From Chlorops oryzae (lineage: Eukaryota > Arthropoda > Insecta > Diptera > Chloropidae): 64,000 nucleotides of DNA. The stretch spans positions 8,385,751-8,449,750 of the forward strand of contig CM035806.1 in NCBI GenBank assembly GCA_020466095.1, read 5' to 3'. The notes under the pieces were generated by a model that did no database searches, was not told the origin of the DNA, and saw nothing but the letters and a program-made list of their open reading frames with translations. Below, piece by piece: positions 10,886 through 22,580 of the stretch; positions within the stretch are counted from its first letter, which is position 1; every line of letters starts with the position of its first letter. The translations under genes were made by a program, and so were the position numbers.

Positions 10886-11825
10886 CAGTACACTCGGGAT
10901 AACGTCAACTAATTAAAACCGCGAGTGTTGACGTTTACCAGATTGTTGACGTTTATGATTGTCCTCATTTTAGACCAAAATAAAGTTGGAATTATAGTTT
11001 TAAAATTTATTTTAGTATTGATACTAAAACCGACCAATAATCTGATTCAAATAAATTTTTATGTATTTGGAAAAATTAAATATTTTATTTGAGATCATGC
11101 CACTTTCGGTTTTTTAGAGATCATTTTATACGCGCAGCGTCAACAAGTTCGAAAACACAACTGAACAAAGAGAGCAAAAACTACATTGTACGACGCACAA
11201 AGGGAGATTCCCGGAATTCTGAGAATTCGTATCCTACAGGGTGTCCTGTTGGGAGGTACATTCCTTAAAAGGGGTTGTAGGGGGGTCCAAGATGAACAAA
11301 AAATCGTATGTGAGGGTGCACCCCTGAGGAGTTATGTGGTATTAACGTTTTTTGACACTAAGTCCTGAAAAACAATTCCCCCACACCAATGGTTAATTGT
11401 AGAAAAAAAAATTTAATGTAGTTTGAATGCCAATTGTATGTGCTTTTAGGCAAAATTAAATTAATGGTAAAAATTTGACCCATTGAAGGAAAAATAAACG
11501 GTCAAAGTGAAAAATTCTGAAAAAAACTTTCAATTTTTTTTTTTGTAGTACTTTGGAAGCCATTTTGGTATGAAAAGTGTCCAATTAACACCCAAATTTT
11601 TTATTTTATTCAAAATGCTGGATCGATTTCCTTTCATTTGGTACCTCGTATGTCAACGGAACACCCTGTATATGTAATTCCAGCTAAAATTTTCTATTAA
11701 GCAGAGTTTACCTTTTGAAGCTTTTAGGTTTTGTTGACGTTTTAGAATAGTCAATGTAAATAAAAAAGTGTCGACGTTTTGGGGTGTTGACGGAATAGGG
11801 GGTTGACGTTATCCCGAGTGTACTG
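10886..11825. mobile_element. pogo/Tc1-like MITE, CAGTACACTCGGGATAACG ends, split by a later insertion
   Basis: CAGTACACTCGGGATAACG at 10886 is mirrored at 11825, with TA duplications. TTGACGTTTA-type motifs recur near both ends. A 432-bp element (11237-11668) sits inside, and without it this element would be about 506 bp. The TIR differs from the neighbour at 10286, so it belongs to a separate family. Confidence 0.8.
11237..11668. mobile_element. Mariner-like MITE, CAGGGTGT(C/T)C ends (copy 1)
   Basis: CAGGGTGTCCTGTTG at 11237 and CAACGGAACACCCTG ending at 11668 are inverted copies, with TA on both sides. A second copy begins at 58944 and shares 'AACAAAAAATCGTATG' and 'TGCACCCCTGAGGAGTTAT'. 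This copy is the innermost layer of a three-level nest. Confidence 0.8.
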
Positions 11826-12477
11826 TATGTAAATTACTGAGAAATTGAACATTTCACAGAATTTCAAAATTGAAAAAAAAAATTATGCGAAATTCTTCTA
11901 AAAATAAAAAATAAAATTACATTGAAATTCGTTGCGATTTCGGAGTTATACTAGTTTTCGTAAAGGTCCGAAATACAGGCGAAAATGCACTAAAATGGAC
12001 GTAAATCTTCGTATCAAACGTATGAGATATGTTATATGGAATTTCATATGATAACTTTGAGTGTTTTTTTCATTTTACATTTTTTTCTTTGGCAAGGCTG
12101 GGGCGAGTTTTTTGATTTTTTGTGTTAAATACAGATTTAAATTGTACAAATAAATAAAATTGAAAAATTTTTTTGAATGTTTCATACGATTTTCAGGGGG
12201 TTCAAAAGTGCTCTACTTACCAACTTTAAGTGGGCGTACACAAAAAAGTAGGCGTGGCAGCGTCATGAAATCAAATTTTTCCAACTCAAGGGCACAATAC
12301 TAATCTTTGTTCAGAATTTAAAATCTGTTGGGCCAAAATTGCGAAATTTCGGTCCCCCCCTTTATATGGGGGCGATGGGGTGTGGGGTGGTCCGATTTTC
12401 ACAATTTTTTTAAAATTTCTTAATTTCATAAATATAAACCTCCATACCAAATTTCATTGCTCTAAGACAACTCCTTA

Positions 12478-12516
12478 TATTTTTGGCCAAGCAATGCATG
12501 GAGTCGGGACACTGTG
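12478..12516 (-). other. 23-RSS-like right end of the Transib-like element
   Basis: Read on the minus strand, heptamer CACAGTG (12510-12516) is followed by a 23-base spacer (12487-12509) and nonamer-like CCAAAAATA (12478-12486). The spacer's first six bases match those of the left end, and the rest differs. Confidence 0.6.
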
Positions 12517-12721
12517 CGCTGCCTCCCTGCATCGAAAAAAAAAAAAAAAAATTAAATTCAAAAAAATTGAAAAAAATTGAAAAAAAATAAAAACGGGTAA
12601 AAAAGGCAAATGGTATTAAAGCAAATCTACGTGGCGTATTCAATGCCTTCGAAAATCGAAACGAAAATCAAATGTCAACAACAACAATACAAAAAAAAAA
12701 AAAAAAAAAATTTCAATTGAG

Positions 12722-13125
12722 AATATTTATACTTGACCATAGGCACAAAGCTGTAAAGCCTACATACTATATTTACGTAAGACTCAACAGTCAAACGTGA
12801 GCGAAGATCAGTAAATTGTTACGTGACCATTGGCCCGGCAATTATAATGCCTATCGGTACACTTTGATTTGGATTTGGAAATGTTTAGATGCTCTCTTTT
12901 CGTGTCGTTTCGTTTCGTTTCGTCTCGTCCGTCAGGCTATTTCCTTGTATTCCATCATGTTTTTTCGTTTGCTACCACGAAATCTCTTCAATTCCGTACG
13001 GCGTAAACGTAATGCATTTTCTATGGGTATATGGGAGCGTATACGGCATATGACTTTAGGGGAGGAAACAATTGCCCATGACTAAGTTGATTTAGAATGG
13101 GGTTTTTATTTTTTCCCTATACATA

Positions 13126-13156
<31 letters not shown>

Positions 13157-14983
13157 GCTTTTTATCGAAATAAATTGGCCTATTTAGTTTGTTCGCTTAA
13201 GTTGGGTCCCTTTTTAATTCACAACGAGCGTAAGCCATTTACTTATGACAATAAATATGACTTAACAGAATTTATTTCAGTAGATATATATTTTCTGTAT
13301 TTTTGCTTTTAATGAAATTAGTTTTTCTAAAAGGAAATGAGTCGAAAGGATATATACAATAGCTTGCACGATATATGCAAGTGGGTTAGTTTATTGAACG
13401 TATATTTACGTTGTCATACTTAAGCTTTTCGCTTTCTTCGCATTGTTTTGTTGCTTTTTCTGTTTCTGTTTTCATGTGTAAGTAATTTTTTTTTGCCCTT
13501 TTTTGCTTTCATATCAATATTCTTAGTTAGAGATATATATATATATATGATATGATATATATATGATAAGGACGTAGCATCTGAATCGTGTGAATAAGTT
13601 TCGGCGAAGAAAACTTTTGGGAATGTTTGCTTGAAACATTTTCTATTATTCCGCTTAAGGAATTATTCCGCTTAAGGAATTATTCCGCTTTAGGAAAACT
13701 CAGACGATTTATTGAATTTAATTAAGAAATCTTCTTTTGGAAAATACAGCTTTGACATATGGTGTTCTAACATTTTGTCGCATCAATTTATTTTTATATA
13801 TTTATTAATTTATTTATTATATTTGATCAACATTGTCTTTTTCTAAATTGATATTTTATGCTCTGGAAGCTCGTCGTTGAGAGTTTCGGAATTTATGATT
13901 ACTTGATATCATGCTTTTTAATGTGGATGACCCATTAACTAAATTTACAATATACATTAAAGAGTTGAGCAACAATAAATGCAACTTTAACTTTCGCAAC
14001 ATGTTGCAAAGAAAATGAAAGTCATGGCTCTAGGCAGCGCTTAGAAAAGTAGCCGGCGCGCCACTCACACGTATTGCATGCGCAATTCGATTTTTGCTTC
14101 GCTTTTTTGCCAGTCACTCTCGAACTGTTGTCAAAGCAACATCGCGTACGCATCGTTCAAATGTCTGAGAACACACAATTAATAAAGAAGAATTCTCGAA
14201 TCGTTCTCTAATCTCTTGTTTAGTTGAGTATTCACATTCGTGTAACGTAACAATACAATTCCCAGCGCTCAGCGCCGTCATGAATTGCGGAAATACCATC
14301 TCATTAAAGTAAGATCACAATTTCTTAATAAATATCAAGGTATATTCAATAAGGTGATAGCAGTTCTACAACAAGTACAACTCGACAGAAACAATAGGGA
14401 GGTTTTGGTTGTGGCGAGTACGACCTAATGTCAAATATGTAGTTGTGAGTACCTACAGAAATTTGGAAAGAATCAACATACATACATACGTGACATTTAA
14501 ATCGGATTTTCAAAATAAAATCAACAAAAAAAAAGGGAAAATAATAAAATAAGAAGAAGATATATGCGCTACTGCTACAACCTTATTAAATACACCTTAA
14601 TAAATATTTAAAATATATGTAGGTATGTCTCAGACATTTATTCCGTGGCTTTAACTTATTTCTTGGCTTGCTTCGGATCTCCATCAATCTCTTTCCTGAG
14701 CTATTGAATGGTAAAAAGTCTCCTTTTGGTATATGTTATCAAAAGCGTTTGTGTTTAGTTATCAATGTATTCATAATTATCTCAGCAGGATCAAACCCTC
14801 AGTGATATATGTAACTGGGAAATATAGGTGTTATGCTTGACTTGGGTGGGGGAATATATTTAAAAAGATAAAGTTGTCAAAAAAGACAAGGGAAGGAAGT
14901 ATGGAACACTCCTGCGCAAGAGAAGGACTTAGGACTTTAACTTAACAACTTAATTATCTAAATAGTTGATATGAAGAAATGTT
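12722..14983. other. Stretch without a supported gene
   Basis: AT-rich sequence with (TA)n patches near 13125 and 13535, TCGTTTCG pentamer repeats near 12900, and a three-unit minisatellite (listed separately). Around 14040-14300 the base composition is less AT-rich (AGTAGCCGGCGCGCC), but no exon signals were convincing. Confidence 0.45.
13645..13697. repeat. 17-bp minisatellite, 3 copies
   Basis: ATTATTCCGCTTAAGGA occurs three times head to tail, with one change in the last copy. Confidence 0.9.
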
Positions 14984-15360
<377 letters not shown>

Positions 15361-16007
15361 AGCTGACATGGCCAACCAGTACGTATTCCACGATAAGTCA
15401 TGCGAACCTGTTCAGGACTCACCTTGGCGTCATTGACACTATTATAGGGACTTTCCCTGCTGGATAGTAAAATTTATTGCTGCAAACCGGCGTGTTCAGA
15501 AAAAGAAAAGAGAAGAAGAAGCGACTTCCGCTGGATCGGATTTCTGTAAGAGATTCCAATTATTGATAGAATTTTCACTGCCCCAAAGAAAAACAACCCC
15601 CACGAAACTATCTATTAAGGCAGATTCAGTGCGGGAATATGATGATTGTTCACTTAATTCGATAAAAAGTTATTCCACCATGCTATCGAATTTCAAAGTA
15701 CAAGCTAAAATATTGCTTTAAAAGACCAATGATTAAATTTCAAATTTCATATTTCAATCGTGAGTGTAAAAATCGATGTAAAGTACATGAAAACAGCCGA
15801 ATACGTATGACTGAGTTATGTACAATCAATTATGTCAATCGAAATTTTCCTTTTGTTTTAAAGTCATGAATCTCTTAGGCATAAATATGTTGCTTTTCAC
15901 AAAACAATGCACTTCAGGCTAAACATTCCACATTATCTGCATGCATTCACTATTGATCCGCCTCAACGACTAATTTAAGATTGAAACAAGCGAGGATGTT
16001 ATAATCA
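15361..16007. other. Stretch without a supported gene
   Basis: No reading frame, RNA gene or repeat unit recognised. Confidence 0.4.
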
Positions 16008-16057
16008 GGCGAGCCTGAAAATATAACACCCGACACATATGTACATACATATGTATA

Positions 16058-16450
16058 ATGCTATAAACAGAATAAGGGCGTAAGCGAATATTCGCCAGGC
16101 GAATACGCCGAAGAATTCGCGCGGGTGAACACAATGACAGCGAATGGCGAACTCATGTTGTTTTCAGAATTTCGAAAAACTATGATTGAAAATATAAGTC
16201 ATTGCCAGCAGAAAGTACAAACCCTCATTTTCGAAACAAAATCTCAAAGATTTTATACAAATGCATATGTTTTCTGATGTGTAAATTCTGCTATTCGCCA
16301 GTCGCCGGCGCTACCATTAGAATTAGATCTATTGCGGCGTTTTGACGTCGCGAAATTCGCTGTGTTGTGGGCAACTTCATATAACCGTGTGTATTTTAAG
16401 CAATGACGTCGAGCGAATATTCGCTGACGTACTTATTCTGTTTATAGCAT
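16058..16450. mobile_element. MITE with ATGCTATAAACAGAATAAG ends
   Basis: ATGCTATAAACAGAATAAG at 16058 is mirrored at 16450. The subterminal GCGAATATTCGC palindrome is present on both sides, and GCGAAT/CGCCA motifs recur inside. The target duplication is not clear. The element lies in the 5' part of the mini-me copy. Confidence 0.7.
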
Positions 16451-16989
16451 AAGGATAAGCTATATTGTTTCTATATTTTATTAAAACAGGCTTCAAGACC
16501 GCGACTGTGTTCGGGAGATTTTTAATACCTAAAAAGGGACTCTTATGCCGACTTGTTTTTTAAGAAACTCTATGAAAAATGCCACGCCCACTCGTTCAAT
16601 AATCGAAAATTTAGTAAAGGATGTTATTATTGAAGAAGTGGAAATGCAAAATTAAATTTAAGTTTACATTACAATTTCAAGTACTTATTGGGGACAATGA
16701 TCGAAAAATCACCATTTTTGCCACGCCCACTTATTCAATTTTTGGAAATTTCATTCAGGTTTCTATCTTAAAATCTGCTCACGCATCAAATTGCATCGAA
16801 ATATTTCAAAAAATTAAGGTTTTGGAGCGGTTTTTTTTGGAATATTTTCACCGATGCCAGTACTGAAGGTACCTCGAAGAATGGTCCCATCGGGTCGATT
16901 CACAAACTTTTTCTTACCCATGTCCTTATTAATATTTATACCGAATTTCGTTGAGAAATCTCAAGTCCTTCGATAAGATAGCTGTATAC

Positions 16990-17362
16990 GGACGAACAGA
17001 CAGACGGACAGATAGACAGACGGACAGACAGACGGACAGACAGACGGACAGACAGACAGACAGACAGACGGACAGACAGACAGACAGACAGACGGATAGA
17101 CGGAAAGACAAACGGACAGACAGACCGACGGACAGACAGACGAACAGACATACGGACAGACAGACGGACAGAAAGACGGACAGACAGACGGACAGACAGA
17201 CAAACGAAGAGACAGACGGACAGGCAGACGGATAGACGGACAGACAAACGGACGGACAGACAGACGGACATACAGACGGACAGGCAGACGGATAGACGGA
17301 CAGACAAACGGACGGACAGACAGACGGACATACAGACGGACATACAGACGGACAGACAGACG
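16990..17362. repeat. (RGAC)n tetranucleotide array, about 370 bp
   Basis: GACA and GACG units alternate throughout, with a repeated segment seen at about 17221-17280 and again about 60 bp later. This is the (GTCY)n microsatellite of mini-me elements read on the other strand, expanded roughly ten-fold relative to the other copies in this window. Confidence 0.9.
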
Positions 17363-17875
17363 AATCTCCTGTTGACGCTGATCATATCTATACATACAGC
17401 CGCACAAACGCAATTTACCTTCGACAAAGAGTTTTTCGAGAATAAAATCTTAGAATTTTAATTGGAATTCTATTGTAAGACAGCCGTGTTGGTGTTAAGC
17501 ATACACATTAAATGCTACAAATATTCTCAATAATATATTGAGTAAATATTTTGCAAATCTAATTCGATGAAATATGAATCAATTTCGGTTTGCCTAAATT
17601 TATATTGATGAAAACTAATTTATTTCCTGCTAATAATTTTCCTAATAATTTTCTTCGAAATAAGATCCACACTGATATTATGAATATTTGTGATTTTCCT
17701 TCGATTGATGATAAGACCAATAATGAAATAGCCTAATGGAATTTAATGGAAATTCGTACTGATAGGATGATGCATAAAATAACAATGCCTAATTGGAAAG
17801 TTATATTTTCTTTTCTTTTCTTTTTAAGCAGAAACATGTGCTATCAAATTGAGGCATCATAAGTAATTAAATGGG

Positions 17876-18319
17876 ATAAGGGCCAAAATTCTTTTTAATG
17901 CCTTAATTTCTGTCCCTGTCAATGAAATTCAGTTTTTCTGAAGGAGCAAACCAAATTAATAAAAAAATAATTTTAACAAAAAATTTTTGAATAACGAAAT
18001 AAAATACTCTAGTCGAACTGAAAAAAATCTATTATTACCAAAATTCAATTTTTTTTCTTCGCAAATTACGGTAACATTGTTGTCTTTTCTTGTCTTGTCT
18101 TGCCAAACAAGACAACAATGTTACTGTAATTTGGGAGAACACAAGATGGAATTTTGGTAATGTTCGATTTTTTCCAATTGGACTAGAGTATTTTATTTCG
18201 TTATTAATAAATTTTTTGGTAAATTTTATTTGTTATTAATTTGATTTGCTCTTTTACGAACACTGAATATTGTTGACAGAGACAAAAATTTAGGCATTAA
18301 AAAGAATTTTGGCCCATAA
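17876..18319. mobile_element. Foldback element with 23-bp perfect ends
   Basis: GGGCCAAAATTCTTTTTAAT and three more bases at 17880 are mirrored exactly up to 18315. ATAA lies directly outside both ends (17876-17879 and 18316-18319), a possible 4-bp duplication. Inverted similarity continues to the centre (AACATTGTTGTCTT against its complement), so almost the whole 436 bp could form one hairpin. Confidence 0.75.
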
Positions 18320-18855
18320 ACAAGTATGTATGTACGACACGAAAGCTAAGAGTTCTCTGAAAACTTTTTTTTAGATTATATGGTACACTTGGTCTGATAA
18401 TTTGGTAGCAAAACTGCTATTCAAAGGAATATTTCGAATCCTCTTTAAATTTAAGGAAAATCTTGTTTTTTTGAATTTTTTCCCCCCCCATCCAAATTAA
18501 GCATTCAAGGATCAAGATTAGAGCAAAAATAAAGCTCGAGGGCCGTCGAAAAAGAGTATTCGGTCGGTAAACGAAGGCGAACACAAAAAAAAGGGCCAAA
18601 ACTACAGCTTACCGATTTAATCCTCAGTTTCAATTTCGGGTTTGCGTGAAATGACCTATTCCATCTGCATTGAAATCATCAAAAGCCTTAACGCCCCCTC
18701 AACATTTTTGAACTCCGAGTGGAAAACTTTTTTGGTTTCTCTAAGTCTCTCTAAGTCTTATGGGCAACAATTTTAAACTTTCGACATTTATCACTGCTTT
18801 GCTTGCTCTTTTGGAGAATTTATAAGGATTGGACATTTTCCTGCCGCCTTGTGGA

Positions 18856-18887
<32 letters not shown>

Positions 18888-19830
18888 CTGGTTTTCTTCT
18901 TTTTCTTCCTTTTTATGTTTTCTATTCGTTTTTTTTTTTTTTTTCTTACATATTTTTGCCTTTATTCTCGTTTTATTTTCTTTGTTGGCTTCAGTTTTAT
19001 TTCTTTTTGTTTTTGATTTTCTTCCTTTTGGAATTTCGTTTGGTTTCATTTTCTTTTGTTTTGTTTTGTTTTAGTCTCTCCATGTTCTTAGGTTCTTGAA
19101 TTTTAATTTACATTCAGAAAGTTTTGTTTATGTAACGGTTACATTACGTTGTGGCATGATGGGTATGGGGGATTCTTCTTTATTGTATTCCATTTCGAGA
19201 CGAGCAAATGGACGATTGCCAGTGAACTTGAACCAATGGCTAACTTGATTGCAATTGGAACTGTTTACCAAGTTGTTTACGGGCGTGATTTATTGCAATC
19301 AAATGCTTGGATTTACGATTGCCTATGAACGCAAAAGAAAATGTGAAGCTTCGCCTTTGAACTTGCCTGTATCTCAGGAGTTTAGGTCATTCGGATTTTA
19401 TGCTTTGTTCAGTCTGTCCGTGTCATTTCTGTTCAATTAGGAGAAAATAAATGTTTATTCAAAGCTTGAGATAGGCCATCGTCTAAGTCGGGTTAATTAA
19501 GGCCATCAGAGTGAAGGAGTGAATATAAAAATAAAAAATAAAACTTTTTGAATATTTTATAAATGACTGCGATTTAAAGGCATTTAACAGAAAAAATAAT
19601 GACGATAAGGAGGGAGAAGTCGACTGAATGGGTCCCATTCACGCACTTTACGAATCTGTAGCTTTTACTCTATTTCCCAGCGGTCAAACAAAATGCTGCT
19701 TACAATATCGATGAACCCTAACACATTTCGTTGGCCGTAAGGCCGGTAAGGCATACGACCTCATATACCATTCTAGTATACATTTGTCCGAATGTGGCCG
19801 TTTTGTAGAGTGAACGACTACCAACTCTAC
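18320..19830. other. Stretch without a supported gene; (CT)n and pyrimidine-rich block
   Basis: It contains (CT)14 at about 18861-18888 followed by roughly 200 bases of T/C-rich sequence to 19075. The open frames here are low-complexity Phe/Leu/Ser strings and are not credible proteins. Confidence 0.5.
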
Positions 19831-20957
19831 ATAAAGTCAGCTATTGGTAGGCAGTTCGTCTACAAGCTCGTATACTTTGTAAGCTTTTGGCAGGCAGGTC
19901 GCGTACAAGCTCGTTTACTTTGTAAGCTATTGGTAGGCAGTTCGCCTACAATCTCGTTTACTTTGTAAGCTATTGGTAGGCAGGTTGCTTACAGTCTCGT
20001 ATACTTTGTAAGCTATTGGTAGGCAGTTCGCCTACAATCTCGTATACTTTTTAAGCTATTGGTAGGCAGGTTGCTTACAGTCTCGTATACTTTGTAAGCT
20101 ATTGGTTGGCAGGTCGCTTACAGTCTCGTATACTTTGTAAGCTATTGGTAGGCAGGTCACTTACAGTCTCGTATTCTTTGTAAGCTATTGGTAGGCAGGT
20201 CGCTTACAGTCCCGTATACTTTGTAAGCTATTGGTAGGCAGGTCGCTTACAGTCTCGTATACTTTGTAAGCTATTGGTAGGCAGTTCGCCTACAATCTCG
20301 TATACTTTTTAAGCTATTGGTAGGCAGGTTGCTTACAGTCTCGTATACTTTGTAAGCTATTGGTTGGCAGGTCGCTTACAGTCTCGTATACTTTTTAAGC
20401 TATTGGTAGGCAGGTCACTTACAGTCTCGTATACTTTGTAAGCTATTGGTAGGCAGTTCGCCTACAATCTCGTATACTTTGTAAGCTATTGGTAGGCAGG
20501 TTGCTTACAGTCTCGTATACTTTGTAAGCTATTGGTTGGCAGGTCGCTTACAGTCTCGTATACTTTGTAAGCTATTGGTAGGCAGGTCACTTACAGTCTC
20601 GTATACTTTGTAAGCTATTGGTAGGCAGGTCGCTTACAGTCTCGTATACTTTGTAAACTATTGGTAGGCAGGTCACTTACAGTCTCGTATACTTTGTAAG
20701 CTATTGGTAGGCAGTTCGCTTACAATCTCGTATACTTTGTAAGCTATTGATAGGCAGCTCGCCTACAATCTCGTATACTTTGTAAGCTATTGGTTGGCAG
20801 GTCGCTTTCAGTCTCGTATACTTTGTAAGCTATTGGTAGGCAGTTCGCCTACATTCTCGTATAATTTGTAAGCTATTGGTAGGCAGTTCGATTACAATCT
20901 CGTATGGTTTTTAGCTATTAATAGAGAGGTCGCTTACAGTCTAGTATACTTTGTAGG
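19831..20957. repeat. 43-bp satellite, about 26 units, with 4-unit higher-order repeat
   Basis: The unit is TTGTAAGCTATTGGTAGGCA plus 23 bases. Exact 43-base spacing holds almost throughout. Variants differ in the middle: A (CAGTTCGCCTACAATCTCG), B (CAGGTTGCTTACAGTCTCG), C' (TTGGTTGGCAGGTCGCTTAC) and D (CAGGTCACTTACAGTCTCG). The order A-B-C'-D occurs three times in units 5-8, 11-14 and 15-18, a 172-bp higher-order period. A units contain a perfect hairpin, GTAGGC-AGTTC-GCCTAC. In the other units GTAAGC pairs with GCTTAC. Confidence 0.92.
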
Positions 20958-21199
20958 CGGAAGGCACTGTTGGCCGCTGTGTCTTAGTGTCCCAACAAAG
21001 CTTATGGCCTCAAATATTGAAATACCTTAAGAATAATTGTATGTATGTATGTTATTTGTTCTTTTCATCCACTTATAAGGATTCTTCCATTTTATATGCC
21101 CATTTTGTAAGCTCTTAACATTCGCCGTTAGTGTTCTTTTGCAGAAGCTGTTCTTAAAAGTTCTAAGCCTAGAATTTGATAAGGTAATAATGTTACGTT

Positions 21200-21311
21200 T
21201 TAGAATTGTGAAATCGGCATGGATGGAGGAGCAGTCAATTAGCATTCGAGACTTCTGAGATTCAAATTCCACCCAGGGGAGGCAGTAAAGCAAAAAAAAA
21301 AAAAAAAAAAA
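21200..21311 (+). mobile_element. SINE type D fragment with poly-A tail
   Basis: A tRNA-like stretch carries box B GAGATTCAAATTCCAC (near 21255) and is followed by a run of about 20 A. Related box B sequences occur at 23.33 kb (minus) and 28.33 kb (plus). The box A region is weak. Confidence 0.4.
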
Positions 21312-21703
21312 AATTGTAGAGTAGAAAATTGCAAGCTAAAAATGAAATTAATTCAAATTGAAATTGTTTATCTATGTATTCATGACTTTGAGGTATTTGC
21401 TCATATTTCTGAGAACAGAGATTTTCAAAATTTCGAGCTCATAAATAGGTACCTACATGCGTTTGAGCACTCGTGAAATGTTTGCAAAATTTATGATTAA
21501 CTATACACGTTTGCACATTTAGCGTTATAAATTTCGTTTTTTTTTTTACGTTCTTTTTATTGTCTAAAATGTGATAAAGCCATTGTGAAATATTTCAATT
21601 TCGCTCAGAACAATGAAATTCGCGCCATTACTCATTTTGAATGCAAATATTTGGAATTTTCTCTTGCAGTCAAAATGTGAAATTCCAATTAAATTTGAGT
21701 TAG

Positions 21704-22243
21704 TAAGGGTGTTATAGTCAGTCGGGCCTGACAATACAATAACCGAAATGATTAGCTATATGTATATGTATGTTTGGAATTTTTTTTTTGTTAACAGACC
21801 TCAAAACAGAGACCAAAAAGGAGCCTCATATGCCTACAACTGCCGTATGCTACGGCCACTTTTTCAATTTTTGAAATTTTATCGAAGGTTCCAATATAAT
21901 CTTAAATATCATTTGAATACTTATCCCGAAAGATTAGGATTTTCGACCGGTTTTTTGCGAATTTCTTTTGCAGACCCTGCAGTCCAAAAAATAGTCCGAT
22001 CAGGTCCATTCTTGAGCTTATTTTTCGCAATAACGCCGCCCATACGCCTGCCGAAGTTGGTCAAGATATCTCAATTCCTTTGATAAGAAAATTCCATACG
22101 GACAGGCAAAGATTTAGATGATTCTCCTGCTGACACTGGTCATTTCTATACACATTTGTATGGTCTGTCTTGAGTGGTTCTGGTTATTACACACAACCAC
22201 ACAAACGCACTATCCCTTTGACACAGAGTCTGTGTGGTACAAA
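21704..22243 (+). mobile_element. mini-me/DINE-1-type repeat
   Basis: It starts GGTGTTATAGTCAGTCGGGC, contains the shared blocks 'TCAGGTCCATTCTTGAGC', 'ATATCTCAATTCCTT' and 'ACACAACCACACAAACGCA', and ends with the hairpin-like GACACAGAGTCTGTGTGG. The microsatellite is reduced to one or two units. Confidence 0.65.
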
Positions 22244-22446
22244 AAAAAAAAAACAAAAAAAAAACAACAATGCAGAAATTCCAAATTTTCATGTGAAAGC
22301 AAATTTTTGTCTAAAGATGAAAGTTTTTGATGTGAAAATAATAAATTTTGCGGGAAAGTAAATGTCAGAAAACGCGAGATATCAACAGCCATGCAATTTG
22401 TATGTCAGAAAATTGCTTATTTTCATTTATTTATGTTTTTTATTTT

Positions 22447-22580
22447 CAATACCCGAAACACACTCAGTGTCAAGGGTATATTGCGTTTGTGTGGTTGAGT
22501 ATAATACCCAGAGCCATTCGAATTAGACCATACAAAATGTGTATACATAGAAATGATCAGCGCTACCAGATGATTCGATT
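22447..22580 (-). mobile_element. mini-me/DINE-1-type repeat, 3' end, inverted
   Basis: Read on the minus strand this gives ATGATCATTTCTAT-like blocks, the 'CACACAAACGCAATATACCC' segment and the terminal hairpin region GACACTGAGTGTG. It lies tail to tail with the copy ending at 22243. Confidence 0.55.

Larger units (their letters stand above)
10037..12521. mobile_element. Transib-like element with 12/23 RSS-like ends, non-autonomous
   Basis: The element spans 10042-12516 between identical 5-bp direct repeats CGCTG (10037-10041 and 12517-12521). Both ends begin CACAGTGTCCCGA (13 bp, inverted). CACAGTG is the V(D)J RSS heptamer, and the Transib superfamily is known for CAC-starting RSS-like ends and 5-bp GC-rich duplications. 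Twelve bases after the left heptamer lies ACAAAAATA, and 23 bases after the right heptamer lies CCAAAAATA, both close to the RSS nonamer ACAAAAACC. Removing the nested MITEs leaves about 1.05 kb of non-coding DNA with no RAG1-like transposase. The superfamily call rests on ends and duplication only. Confidence 0.72.
16008..17447 (+). mobile_element. mini-me/DINE-1-type repeat with giant (GACA/GACG)n expansion
   Basis: It begins GTTATAATCAGGCGAGCCTGA, like the copy at 21.7 kb, and runs through 'GCCACGCCCACT' blocks and the 'CAGTACTGAAGGTACC' block. It then has an expanded microsatellite (about 16990-17362) and ends with GACGCTGATCATATCTA and a decayed terminal hairpin. A MITE (16058-16450) is inserted near the 5' end. 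The apparent 150- and 163-residue frames across the microsatellite are artefacts. Confidence 0.6.

Noticed and set aside
16936..17427. 150- to 163-codon frames of Ser-Val-Cys-Leu repeats
   Set aside because: Translations of the (GTCY)n microsatellite. All frames stay open because the repeat lacks stops.
19831..20957. CRISPR-like array
   Set aside because: The unit is continuous with no unique spacers of constant length. It is a satellite in a eukaryotic context.
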